Source of the DNA: Beroe ovata
Lineage: Eukaryota; Ctenophora; Nuda; Beroida; Beroidae
Assembly: GCA_946803715.1 (NCBI GenBank)
Contig: CAMPET010000043.1
Span: 32,999 to 96,998, forward strand
Direction of reading: 5' to 3'
DNA length: 64,000 bases
The notes beneath the pieces are model-generated. The model was not told where the DNA came from, did not search any database, and saw only the letters and a program-made list of their open reading frames with translations. The position numbers and the translations under genes are program-made. Below, in pieces: positions 46,120 through 57,970 of this stretch (positions are counted from its first letter, which is position 1; each line of letters begins with the position of its first letter).

Positions 46120-48960
46120 CCAGGCAATGTCAGTATGCAATTGTCGAGTGGACAAAGTTTCTCAACGGTTTTTGGTAGATCTAAGTGTCCTTGATCGAAA
46201 AAAGTTGCTGCCCTTCCATGAATCGCCGGCACCTNTGTGTGTATACCGTTTGTGTGCTGGTCTTATTCCAGCAATGGTACAGGCTCACTGATCAACTATT
46301 ACACTCTGCCCTCTGGAACCATTGGGCAAAATCCTACCATTAACAAACCTAATAACATAATTCCAACTATGAAAATCGTCACTACTCCAGTATCTCAGCC
46401 AAAGTCAGTATGCAATGGTCGAGTGGAAAAAGTTTCTCAACAGTTTTTGGGAGATTTAAGTATCCTAAATCAAAAAAAGTTGCTGCTCTTCCATGAATCG
46501 CTGGCACCTGGGTGCTGGGGCCACGCCCATTTTTCGAGGTGACACGCGTAATGTTATAGGCTCTATCTTGGCCTCTGAAGGTCGTAGAGATTTCGTTTAT
46601 AGCTCAAAAGAACCGCAATAACCAAGTTCAAATAGGTGTTTAAAGTAACTTTAAGCTCTAAACTCTTCATTTTTAGAGTCAAAGGCAAAATTCTCATTTT
46701 CAAGCAACTTCTGGGCTGTATTACAACACCATATGCCGCATAGATACTTCTCAATGCTCATAAAAGAGATCAATGCGTTGGAAAATAGTCTGAGCTCGCA
46801 GTATCTATGATTAGTAAGCTTTCTATGTCATGCCACAGCATTTAAGCGCCTGGGTGCTGGGACAACGCCTTTTTTGAAGCAGCGCGCGTGATGTCAAAGG
46901 CTCTATCTTGGCCTCTGAAGGTGGTCGAGATTTCGTTCATTGCTCAAAAGAACCGCGATTGCTAAGTTACAAACGAAATTTCTACGACCTTCAGAGGCTA
47001 AGATTGAGCCTATAACATTACGCGTTTAACCTCGAAAAATGGGCGTGGCCCCAGCACCCAGGTTGGAAGGGCAGCAACTTTTTTGATTAAGGACACTTAG
47101 ATCTACCAAAAACCGCTGAGAAACTTTGTCGACTTGACCAGTGCATACTGACTTTGGCTGAGCTACTCCAGTAGGTACACTTAATATTGGCAAAATTTCG
47201 TTATTAACCATGAAACACAGTATGGAAACACAGTATGAAATAAACAAAACTCTCTCTGTCTGTGACGGTATATATATATATCAGAGGAAAGCAAATAACA
47301 TAGGACACAGTTGAAGCTGGTCGTCACAGCAGCAGTAGCGGCGCGCATTATCATGATTATTAAACTGAACTGTCTGAAGCGGGAGAAACACCACGAAACA
47401 AAAGGCTTCACATCAACGACGTGTTTGGGTCTGAATCAGTTGTCAGGTCTCACATGTCATATATAGTAAGGGAGTACGTATTGACGTAGTAAGACATTGG
47501 GGGAGACAGCGTTAGAGAAAGTGGGAAAGAGAGAGAGGAGGGGAGATTGAAACTTTGTTTAGATGAAATGAATAATATAACGGACTGCTGGACTATATTA
47601 GAACCGTATAATAATAGTAGCGCATGCAGCTTTTAATTCCAACCATGAATTAGTTGACATGTCTACAACTGCTATACTACTTCTACTACAGCATGTAATA
47701 AGGGGCTCATTTAATTTGAAGATTTAATATTAATATTCGAACAATAGAAATTCGGTTTCCCAACAAAGCTGTACTGGGAGCAATATATAATATAGCTGTT
47801 GGTATAATATATAACCCAGCCAGATAATGGCAATTCTGCGTGGTATGGTCGTGAAGAAATGTGAGTACCCAAGAAGCTGCTATACATTACACANTGAAAT
47901 TGCTTGAAAATGAGAATTTTGCCTCTATCTCGAAAAAAAAACAGCTGAGAGCTTAAATTTGCTGTACATACTACACACCTATATAAACTTGGCAGTCGCG
48001 GGTATTTTGAGCGATGAACTAAGTCCTTCCAGAGCTGAGATAGCATGGAATTAGAATCCCTATGGCTAAAAATCATAGATCCAAAAATAAAGGATTTAGA
48101 GCTTAGAGTTGCTGTAAACACCCATATAAACTTGGCAATCGCGGTTCTTTTGAGCTATGAACGAAATCTCTACGACCTTCAGAGGCCAAGATAGAGCTTT
48201 TGACATCACATGCGCTGCTCCAAAAAAGGGCGTGGTCCTAGCACGATGATGGCATGATGGCATGATGATGTCATGATGGCATGACATAGAAAGTTGACAA
48301 ATCATAAAACTACACTTATATAAACTTGGCTATCGCAGTTCTTTTGCGCTATAATTGAAGTCTCTACGACCTTCCAGAGCTGAGATGGCCTGAAATTAGA
48401 CCGCTTTTGCTCAAAAATCACTTTTTCACTCATAAATCGAAAAATAAAGGATTTAGAGCTTAAAGTTGCTGATAACACCTATATAAACTTGGCTATTGCG
48501 GTTCTTTTGAGCTATAAACGAAATCTCTACGACCATCAGAGGCCAAGATAAAGCCTTTGACATCCCACGCGCTGCTTCAAAAAAGGGCGTGGTCCTAGCA
48601 CTTTGGTGCTTCAAAATGATGGCATGATATAGAAAGTTGACAAATCATAAAACTACATGCACATACTAATTTCCAGCGCATTTGAATTCTTCTATGAGCA
48701 TTGAGAAGTATTTATGTGACATATGGTGTTGTAAAACAGCCCCAAAATTGCTTAAAAATGAGTATTTTGCCTTTAACTCGGAAAATACAGAGTTTAGAGC
48801 TTAAAGTTGCTGTAAGCACCTATATAAACTTGGCTATCGCGGTTCTTTTGCGCTATAATTGAAGTCTCTACGACCTTCCGAAGCTGAGATAGCCTGAAAT
48901 TAGACCGCTTTTGCTCAAAAATCACTTTTTCACTCATAAATCAANTGGGTAATAAATCGA
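46120..48960. repeat. Complex cluster of direct and inverted satellite-like units
   Basis: A unit containing CTATCTTGGCCTCTGAAGGT and GAGATTTCGTT(T/C)AT occurs at about 46560-46620 and 46898-46945, and inverted at about 46975-47010, 48155-48200 and 48515-48550. The flanks GTCAGTATGCAA and AGTTGCTGCCCTTCCA repeat at 46130, 46408 and, inverted, 47085-47150. A further unit with ATATAAACTTGGC(A/T)AT(C/T)G(C/G)(G/A)GTTCTTTTG recurs near 48120, 48320, 48480 and 48820. Three single Ns (46235, 47894, 48945) sit in it. No gene is seen. Confidence 0.8.
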
Positions 48961-49201
48961 AGTTCAGATCTTGTGAACCGCCAAAATAATTTCATTACTT
49001 TTCTCTATACATCTCTCTGAACAAAAGTATAACTCTAAATAGATGTTACATTTTAATAAAAGTAACATTCAATGTTGAACAAATACTTGGATATTATTAG
49101 TAGTACATGGTCATTAGCCCAGCTTGGTGAACACGTTGGGGATCCTTGCTTTGCGTAAACAAGGAATCAAAACTGTGGCGTCCTGGTGTCTGATGTCTCA
49201 G

Positions 49202-49428
49202 AAGTTGAATGCCTAACACACTTTAATCGGCGAGCCCAGCCGCCTAACTACGCACATCAAATTGGTGATCATGAAAGAGTAACCTCTCCCCCCTTCAGAT
49301 CGAGCGAAGCTGAGTCGCTGCTCAACAAGCACTCCCCATTACAAACTGGAACTGACCCCAGTCCTGCCATCCACGATCAACACTTTGTCAAGCGTACCGT
49401 ATCCGAACACATCTGTAACAAGTGCTAG
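49202..49428 (+). CDS. Possible terminal exon (hydrophilic tail)
   Basis: After a TCTCAG acceptor an open frame of 75 codons runs to a stop (VECLTHFNRRAQPPNYAHQ... ending HICNKC). The composition is protein-like, not repetitive, and has several Ser-Pro/Thr-Asp motifs as in cytoplasmic tails. Its phase (1) matches the last Ig-FN3 donor at 45035, but no transmembrane exon is visible between them. It could be the end of that gene or of something else. Confidence 0.3.
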
Positions 49429-49939
49429 GATGAATTGTTCCTTGGCACTGGGAATCATCCCTCGGAAATTCCCTTTTTAGGAATTTCTTAGAATTCTGTC
49501 GAATTTCTACTATGAAAGATTGAAAGGGACTTTTAGGATTTCTTTTGAATGAATTTCCCGTCTATGTTAACGGTGTTTCTTAATTTATTGTTATCGTGAG
49601 AGTTTGGAAGGTCAGGTTTTGGTTGTTTTTTGGATCGCATTCCAGCTCAGTTTGGGTTGATTTGAATGTAGTGGATCAAAAGTAAAGTTTCATTTATAAT
49701 CTGCATTTTACTTCTCGATTGCTGCTAGAGAAATTGATTTGTTGAATCCACACAAAGTAAGATATGACGATATTGTCAGTATGCGTGCATGTTTTGTCCA
49801 TTCTTTGAAACGCGCGCGCATTCTGGATCAATCGGTCACACTGCAAGATATTAGTTAGTGGAACCCGCGAATACAAATCACTGATTATTGCAGAAAATAA
49901 GCGCGCACGCGCGTTTTTTCTATGAATTGGTAGATTCAA

Positions 49940-49947
49940 TATATAAG
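49940..49947 (+). promoter_or_regulatory. TATA box (TATATAAG)
   Basis: A canonical TATATAAG is followed about 30 bp on by a CTCTCTTCACATC stretch that could hold the start site. It lies 217 bp before the ATG at 50164. It is the clearest TATA-type signal I noticed in this window. Confidence 0.5.
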
Positions 49948-50163
49948 CCGCGCTGATACTCTCTTCACATCATTTGGTGCGGTGACGTTTTTATTGTTCG
50001 CTCAGTTGCTTGAAACTTAGTATTCAAGTTTGTGATGCACAACGCATGGAACTGCGGCTTCAATCGGTGACGTCAATTGAATGTGTAGAAGACTCTTCCA
50101 AGAGTTACGGATCTTGAAAAAACTGACGAAACAAACGTCTCGAAAGAGACGGAATTAGACGCA

Positions 50164-50640
50164 ATGAAATCTGTAACTACACTCTTGGTTATTCTGGTAA
50201 GTTAGACTCACTGAGCACTCGTTGTAATGAATATTGAATTATGCGGTATGATATTAATCCCACTGAATATTCAATACTTGTCTGCTTCAACCCCATTATT
50301 ATTAACGGCAAGGAATGGAGCAAATTCCAAAGCTTGCATTTACCTTTAACATAGTTCTTCATTTCCCATTTCTGACGTGCTACCTTTTTTACCAACCTAT
50401 ATTTTTGGCTTGTTCAATCTTGATTCAATAATTTTCGTCCAAACAGCTCCGATGCGACGTAAATCCCAAATTCTTCCATTGATACCTGAAATACTCACCT
50501 ACTATTTTCTTCCAACTGTGTACTCCATCTTTTTAGATGAATGAACTAATCAAATACCCATTCATCAACAGGGCTCAGAGAATGAACTGACACAAAAGAG
50601 ACTCTCAACATGCCTCGGTTGCCTAGCTTCAGTTATACAG
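50164..50640 (+). CDS. Candidate small secreted peptide precursor (partial)
   Basis: Exon 1 (50164-50196) encodes MKSVTTLLVIL, a minimal signal-peptide start, and ends in a clean GTAAGT donor at phase 0. Exon 2 (50572-50640) continues GSENELTQKRLSTCLGCLA and ends CAG|GTTGGT. A Lys-Arg pair followed by a C-x-x-C segment is the pattern of a processed peptide or of a small Cys-rich toxin-like or defence peptide. I make no functional claim. Later exons were not found, because the DNA downstream is repetitive. The evidence is composition and splice phase only. Confidence 0.4.
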
Positions 50641-50950
50641 GTTGGTAATTTGATTGGGTCGATAAAGGGGAGGTAATGATATTCTTTAGTTTGTACATGT
50701 TTTCATCGTAAGAAAAGTCAAGTTTGGTTCTAACAACTTAACAAAAAGTGATTCTTCTATTCTAGTGAGTATTCTTTTCTAGTGAATATTTTCTGGTGAA
50801 ACGTGTTATCAATGCAATGTTAAACGTAATATCAATGCAATGTTTAACGTGATATCAATGCAATATCCTCACAATCGTTACAAAAAAATCTTATCATTTA
50901 TGATGAGCCCTAGGCACTTATTCAAATAAGAAATATTTCAATTTGGTCTA

Positions 50951-52177
50951 TTTCGAGTTTCGCTCTACGAACTATTTCAATGCGAATAAAGGTTGGTGTC
51001 AAATTTTGGAGCCTCCCAAAAATCATACCTGTTACAGTGTAAAGAGCAGCCCTTCTTAATCCAATTTACAATTCGTTTTGAGCAAAAATTCCTGGGCCTT
51101 CGGACAATTCGCCGAACCAAATTACATTATTCATGCAGGTATATAATATGCGAATACGATTTTTCATAATATGCAACAGATTTCAATCAAATCCATGTCC
51201 AATCTCTCTCTCTCTCTCTTCGTCCCTCGACCCTTTCTCTCGTGGACCATTCACGAGAGCTGTAGGAATGCGTCCCGAATTCCAACTGTCCCTGCGACTT
51301 CCCACTGTCATGTATCTCCAACCCTCTAATTAGTCAACTTTCGCACTTCCTAGCGTTAATATTTTGTCAAATCTTTATTTCCGACTCGTGGCCCCTAATC
51401 AGCGATCTGAAATTTAATTTTGTCGTTTTTTCTTTCGTTAATCGAGTCTTGGACATTCCTTTCGTCTTTCACGTAAAAATCTATTTGATACTTACAATAG
51501 ACGTTTCATTTGATAATTAGTTTAAGTTATAGGAGATCCTGAGCCAGTAGAAGGAGCGATGCGATTACTTTCGAGTTTCGCTCTACGAACTATTTCAATG
51601 CGAATAAAGGTTGGTGTCAAATTTTGGAGCCTCCCAAAAATCATACCTGTTACAGTGTAAAGAGCAGCCCTTCTTAATCCAATTTACAATTCGTTTTGAG
51701 CAAAAATTCCTGGGCCTTCGGACAATTCGCCGAACCAAATTACATTATTCATGCAGGTATATAATATGCGAATACGATTTTTCATAATATGCAACAGATT
51801 TCAATCAAATCCATGCCAAATCTCCCTCTCTCTCTCTCTTCGTCCCTTGACCCTATCTCTCGTGGACCATTCACGAGAGCTGTAGGAATGCGTCCCGAAT
51901 TCCAACTGTCCCTGCGACTTCCCACTGTCATGTATCTCCAACCCTCTGATTAGTCAACTTTCGCACTTCCTAGCGTTGATATTTTGTCAAATATTTATTT
52001 CCGACTCGTGGCCCCTAATCAGCGATCTGAAATTTAATTTTGTCGTTTTTTCTTTCCTTACTCGAGTCTTGGACATTCCTTTCGTCTTTTCACGTAAAAA
52101 TCTATTTGATACTTACAATAGACGTTTCATTTGATAATTAGTTTAAGTTATAGGAGGTCCTGAGCCAGTAGAAGGAG
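50951..52177. repeat. Tandem duplication of a ~606-bp unit
   Basis: Copy 1 spans 50951-51556 and copy 2 spans 51569-52177, separated by 12 bp. They differ at only a handful of positions (for example in the (TC)n run near 51210 and 51830), so the duplication is recent. The ends do not begin TG and end CA, which argues against LTRs. No protein is encoded. Confidence 0.9.
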
Positions 52178-53165
52178 TTTATTACTTATCCTTGTATCTC
52201 CGCTGGTATATTTTTATGTGATGATGACGTGATTCACCCAATGATCATATTATCTGATCTGGCGTTGTTCATTTTGTCGCGTTTCCCGCTGCTTCTAGGT
52301 TATTGACCGGTCAATGTTTGTTGTTGTTTGTCAATTCCCACAATGGTCAATATCCATAATTGGATTGGACGTCCGAATAGTTTGGTGCATAGTTTAGGTG
52401 CTTGGCAAGTTTGAGTAAATAACATCGCAAGCAACGCTCACTACCAAATATTTCCATGTTTGCGTTTGTGCCAACCTTATTCCCTTTTGAAATCTTGAAT
52501 TTTCTGTTTTATTTTTGTGCCATTGCAAATTCTAGTCAGAAACCAGAAAGATTTACAAGAGATGTTCTTCTCTGATATGATCAGAGATCAGTTTACCCAT
52601 GTATTGCGATTTGCGATGTGTACTGCAGTATCGTTTACACGATATTATCTAGTTTGGTGCTGGGGAAAAGACATTGAATTTGATCAGTGGAATGAAAACT
52701 CGATTCCAATATCTATCACTAAGTTGATTACTCAGTCAAGAGGATTCTTTACGGGGCGATCCACTTCGTTGTACTACATTGTCGGTCAGTAAAGATTTGA
52801 TCCGACTCTAATTAAACATGCCGATTAATGAACTCCCGCTATCACAATGTCGTTGTCTCTCTCGATTGATGCGTATATTCTACATCAATTTCGACTCTTC
52901 CTGTTCTTTTTTCCTGGCGTAGATCCAAATTTCCAGTGATTTACCTTGCTCAATTCCAGTTAGCAATTCGAATTTTCGATTATCGGTAATCTGTCACATG
53001 TGACCGCCATCGCCCATCTTACTTTCTAATTTCTATTCTCACTGTCCTGAAAAGTGAAATGTGTGTGAAGTATCTCTGCAACAGCCTCCCTTCACCCTCC
53101 ATTAGTTATTCCAGTTCCTACTCTACTCTTGCCTGAGAGCTATTGTAACTTGTTTTCTTTACTCT

Positions 53166-53202
53166 GAGTGTGTGTGTGTGCGTGTGTGTGTGTGTGTGNG
53201 TC
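53166..53202. repeat. (GT)n microsatellite with N
   Basis: A GTGTGTGT run contains one N at about 53199. Confidence 0.85.
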
Positions 53203-53284
53203 GCTGCGACTCTGCACTAACCTGAACACTTGTGACTTGACAAGCAACCAGTCAACTCAGAGCAACCTTTCACTTCTTTCACTT

Positions 53285-53990
53285 CACTTTCCAGCGATAT
53301 GCTTAGATCAGAAACTCGAAACAAAGTGCTAATTTTTAGGAAAATGTCATGGATTCCCATGTATTATTGGACGATGAATCCATTTCTCATCGAATTTCGG
53401 CCCTATCTCGGTTTACTGGGGCGCTGTCTGTCATTTGTCTTCGAACCTCATATCAAACAAGGGACTGGAATATTCACTGATTTCTCTTGGAGCTAGCCCC
53501 GAAATTCCTGCAGATTCGAATTCTACGTCGAAAAATAGGCCAGAAACACCTACTACTAGGAATCGTGCTTAGAAAAATTTTTAGCCGATTTTGGTGTGTG
53601 CCATTGATTTTCGTGTTTTACAGGTGTTGCTTACCACAGGGTTGAAATCGTGATTTGGGCGTGGTTTCACGGCCAAGTCGAACACAACATGATCGTAACA
53701 AAGGTTGATACTTGTAGTGTGAGAGTAGGAGAGATGATTTGGTGGAAAATCGAAGTATAAAAGTGTGGAGTCATTCACTTCATTTTCTATCGATACCGAG
53801 ATCAAAAATTCGAACAAATTTTTTTGGTCAATTTTCACGCAAGTAGCATTGATTCCCATGTATTTTTGGACGCTGAATCGATTCCCGATCAAATTTTTGC
53901 CCTATCTCGCTTTCCTGGGCAATCCACAGAGAAGTTATGCTCCAGAATTCCTTTTTACATACTATGTACCGAGATGCTAGTGATAACGCG
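53285..53990. repeat. Diverged tandem duplicate
   Basis: GATTCCCATGTAT(T/A)(T)TTGGACG and TTGCCCTATCTCG-type segments occur at about 53350-53410 and again at 53850-53910, with similar flanks (CTTCA(C/T)TTTC at 53281 and 53777). Short reading frames in both copies share residues (IPMYxWTxNxF) but show no known domain. Confidence 0.55.
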
Positions 53991-54165
53991 TAAGTTCACG
54001 ACAGATGGCAAATATGTTTCTGATAAATTAATAAGGAATTATGATATTTTGTGTCAATAAATCATTCTTTACTCACAAAACCAATGAATCTCAAAAACCA
54101 ACAGAAGTTTACCTTGTACCTACACAATCTTCTCTAAGATCAACTTATGATTTTACCTTGCTAAC

Positions 54166-54743
54166 CGAAGTGAGGATTGCATCACAGTGGTGCTGTTTGG
54201 GGCATCTCCTGTCCTTGTTCCACAGGGAGGTACTCAACAGGTACATGGTACTGATCTGTGTGTCACGGGGCGGGACGAAGGATGACCGGGCTGGGGCTTC
54301 CTCCAGGAATGAACACATCGTGAAGATGATTGTGTGTTCCAGCGACCGGATTGAGATGAGCATCCGCATTAACTAAGGGAGGGCAGAGAGAGTTCAGGGA
54401 TACTGGGAGTAGAAGAGGTTATATGACGTCTTTAAAGCTATTCCAAAGTTCTGTGAGCTATAATCACCAAACATAATCATTCGATTCTGTGCACTTCGCC
54501 ATAATTGAAAACTTTTTCTGGTTCCGACATGAGACATTGTTGTTTACAGAAATTTCCTATGCCAATTTTTCATTTTCTAACCGAAGTGAGTGACTGAGAC
54601 GCCGGATGAGGGACACCAGTGGATATGTCCTTGGGAACGATACACCTGACTTGACAAATGTAGAGCATCATGCAGTGTACGCAGCATGGTGGTACTATGG
54701 CGTACTGGGCGACCGTCTCGATGTACGTGAGACACTCTTGTAT
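54166..54743 (-). CDS. Two candidate exons of an unrecognised Cys-containing protein
   Basis: On the minus strand, exon 54743-54582 (54 codons, acceptor ATTCAG, donor TCG|GTTAGA) encodes IQECLTYIETVAQYAIVPP and then CCVHCMMLYICQVRCIVP. Exon 54372-54166 (69 codons, acceptor CCTTAG, donor TCG|GTTAGC) encodes a second stretch with FVPPRDTQIS and CPKQHHCDAILTS. Both are phase 0 at each end, both contain a VPP motif and both end LTS, so they may be diverged duplicates. I do not recognise the family, and no start or stop exon is located. Confidence 0.35.
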
Positions 54744-54789
54744 CTGAATAGAGTATAATATGAGTCGACAGTTGAAGTACATTAACGCG

Positions 54790-54897
54790 ATGAGAGATAG
54801 TTGGTTAATTCTCTATTGACTCTGTTTACAAATGAAAATGCGTCTTTTTTTTCATTTGTAAACAGAGTCAAAAGAGAATTAACCAACTATCTCTCAT
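54790..54897. repeat. Long near-perfect hairpin (48-bp arms)
   Basis: The arm 54790-54837 (ATGAGAGATAGTTGGTTAAT...) pairs with 54850-54897 with a single mismatch. The spacer is 12 nt and ends in a T run. If transcribed it would form a stable dsRNA stem. It sits just upstream (minus strand) of the candidate exon ending at 54743. Confidence 0.9.
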
Positions 54898-55766
54898 GGT
54901 AACTAATGCGACTCTTATTCAATCGTCCAATCCATGAAATATACATTAATGGCCGCCATAACCCTTTATCGACCCAAAACACGTCAGTTTGAGTGAGCAN
55001 GTTTTCACCTTTAAACCTACTGTAGATTATAAACCTACTAGAAAACCCGTCAAGTGGGCGCTATTCACCGCATAATGGAATCTTCACGATGAGATTTTAG
55101 ATTTTGTGTACGACGTAGAAAAATTTTATTGATCGTGCTTGATTTTTTGTTGATGACTTGATGAGATGATATGAGGTGACTAAGTGAAACGAAAATATAC
55201 CCAGGTATCCTCAAAGTGAGGCAGTCCTGCATTCAAAGGAAAATATAAATGAAAAGTATGAAAAGGGTAACACTAACAGAAAAGAAAATGCCCTCGGAAA
55301 AATTATGTAACACGAAAATGAATTGGGATTTTACAACTTTTATCCGAATAATGCTGCCGAAAATTACACTATCACCCGTCATGGACAGGAATTATCGTTG
55401 TGTATGGTAATCAATAATTGATCATTGATGATGATTATCTATACATATAGTCTACAATAAACAAGGTTTTAGAGAAGATACGATCTCTTCCGGTCCATAG
55501 CGCACTCCAACATTAGTAGGCAGCTAAATGTTGTTGCTTTGGTTTGACAATGCCGCCTTTCCTATACACGTGCGTGCGGTTGAGACTGTCACAATCGGTG
55601 CCGCATTCCAACTGGCAAAAAAAGTTCCCCAAATTAATTTCATTAGCGATCCAGCATGGGAATGCTATAGTGAGTAGTTCTGTATAATGGGATGAAGCTA
55701 ACCGAAACTGGTAACAAGCAATCAACGTATCATTCGTGGACGTTGTAAAATATTCTTTATTAATTC

Positions 55767-55878
55767 GGTTTCGGAGTGGATGGATCGTTAAATCCTCGAC
55801 CTTCGGTCTCGGATTCAACTCCAATTATCAGCTCGGGCTTCGCCCTCGACTGATAATTCTGCCATCCACTCCTCAACC
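55767..55878. repeat. 112-bp foldback element
   Basis: The terminal inverted repeats GGTTTCGGAGTGGATGG (55767-55783) and CCATCCACTCCTCAACC (55862-55878) flank two inner hairpins (CTCGACCTTCGGTCTCGG and CTCGGGCTTCGCCCTCGA). ATAAT and TTATCAG motifs lie between. It looks like a tiny MITE. Confidence 0.65.
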
Positions 55879-56066
55879 TCATGAATAAAGACTATACACA
55901 AATGCAAATTAAGTAAATCGACATGGTACAACAGTACAATAATTGATATTATATTGGAGTTGAATAGATATACGTGAAACTTGTTAAATCTAAAGACAGT
56001 GTTGATAATATATGATTAGGAGAAATTAAAATCGAAAACAAAAACAGCGCGTTCAACGTTATTTTT

Positions 56067-57970
56067 CTACGTGAGGCACTCCTTGTAGACTGGGTTAGAG
56101 GTGAGGTTAGTGTCAGTGTCGATGAGGGCTATAATGTCCGAGGGCTGGGAGGTGCGGGAGAGGGCGACGCAGAGCTGGCCATGTGTGAAGCAAGGGTGGA
56201 TGAGGTGTAGTCCTACTCGTGAGAAGTCCTGTAAGTGTTGGGGTTTCAATGATATCATAATCACGTAAAAGAAAGTGAACGAATCGTCAGATAATGACCT
56301 GGCCTTGAGATCTATTGATTGTCATAGCGTAGCATGGTTTTACAGGGAATTGTTTCCGTTTGAATTGAATGGTGTTGTTGGAGTCTGAGGGAATGATTGA
56401 GATGCGTGGAATGAGGATCGTGGTGCCGTCGAGTTTAGTAGCTTCTATGACGTTAGGGCGAAGGCAAGTGACTGTTGCTCTGGTGCCGTTAACCATGATG
56501 GGGTGTTGAATGTTTCTTATGATGATGATGGGTGTCCCTATCTTGAGCCTGAGTCGATGTGGAGGGAGACAACCCATCTCGATAGTGTTGAGAAACTCAG
56601 GAGGGTAGTTTTCCTCCTCTTCTTCAGATACGGCACAGTCTACAGATCTGAGTGGAATGAATCATGATAGTGTGATAAGGAAGTAATAAGGGAGATGCAT
56701 ATAATGGAAAAAGAATTGTTTGCTCGTGTAACACGTTTTCATACCTGTATGTAGTGGAAACTCCTGGCGCCTCGTCGATGATTTGAGAGTTGATGCTGTC
56801 GATGGTGGCGTTGAGTGTGGCTAGGATGACAGAGTTGGGGTCAGTGTTGCTGAGATCTGGGTAGATGAAGCGGGTGAATGTCCCCAGATCCCGGGTAAGG
56901 TTGATGTGTTGGAGCTCAACCTGCTCCAGGTTGTTGTTCAGATCTCCAGTTCCGACCTTTTCTAGGTATTCCTTCCAATACAACATACCTGTATGATAAG
57001 ACTATGACATTCGATACATAATATTGATAAGATAATAGATATTATAATGTTGTAATTTGGTAAGATTATCACAGAATATCATGTTAGACGATGATGATAC
57101 CTGGAGCTAGCCTCATAGACTGGGTGAGGGAGGTCTTGGTGACGTGGTACCACAGTGGTGACATGTTGAGGGACACTGCGGTTATTCCAGACCTACCACC
57201 ACGTGGCACTACAGGGAGGCATTGCTTGAAATCACCTGAGTGGATGTTGGATATTAGGATATGGAATGAAGAATGGTTGTTTGGATATTTGAGTACTGAT
57301 AAGCTGATAGGATTGCGTACCAACATAAGCATAACCTGATAGCACCACGGGAATGCCTCCAAAGAGGTGATGAGGGTTCCTCTTGATGTCACGTAGAGAT
57401 CTGTCTAGCGCCTCCAGGACGTATCTGCTGAGCATGGTAACTTCATCTATGATGATGAGGTGTGCAGATGTAATCAGTTCAGCGAGCCGACTACCACGCT
57501 TGATGTTGCACATGGAGTCCTCCTGGATGTTGATGGGCACGCTGAACCGAGAATGGAGGGTTGTCCCTCCACTCAGGAGGAGGGATGCGCTGGATGTTGA
57601 AGCGCACGCTAGAGGAAGTAGGCCCTGGGAGCGGCTGTAGGAGAGGAGAGTGTTGAGCAGGTAACTCTTCCCAGTGCCAGGGCTCGCCCCAATGAAGATG
57701 GGGGATGGATTGGTCTGGCCCAGAGCTGCCACGACCATCTCGAAGATTTGCCGCTGTTCCCCATTCAGTGATCTTGTTCTATGAACAGACTCTTGGTGTT
57801 GTTGATGTCTGTCATAGGAGTCGTATTCACGCTGAAAATAAGAGTTGTGGTAAAAGTATCCGATTTTGAAATAATATTATATCTGCCATTCATGTCTTGA
57901 TTTTTACAAATTAGGTACCTGTCGAAGGTTGCGATGTCGTGATAAGAGCATCTCAGCTGCAGGAATATCA
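56067..57970 (-). CDS. Helitron PIF1-like helicase domain exons
   Basis: Blocks near 57738-57310, 57240-57090, 56986-56750, 56645-56287 and 56264-56067 encode, in order: Walker A GASPGTGKSYLLN, Walker B HLIIIDEVTML, GGIPVVLSG then DFKQCLPVVPRGG, the QSMRL motif, and a CLPPHRLRLKIGTP block. The motif VI region AMTINRSQGQ and the terminal VALSRTSQPSDI follow. This is the SF1B helicase of animal Helitrons, which unwinds DNA for rolling-circle transposition. I see no in-frame stop inside the blocks, so it may be recently active. Confidence 0.88.

Noticed and set aside
50951-52177. Direct repeats considered as a pair of LTRs
   Set aside because: Only 12 bp separates them, no TG...CA ends and no primer-binding site; a simple tandem duplication explains them.
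55513-55824. 103-codon minus-strand frame with several Cys
   Set aside because: It runs into the 112-bp foldback at 55767 and has no domain; possibly a Helitron flank, but unsupported.
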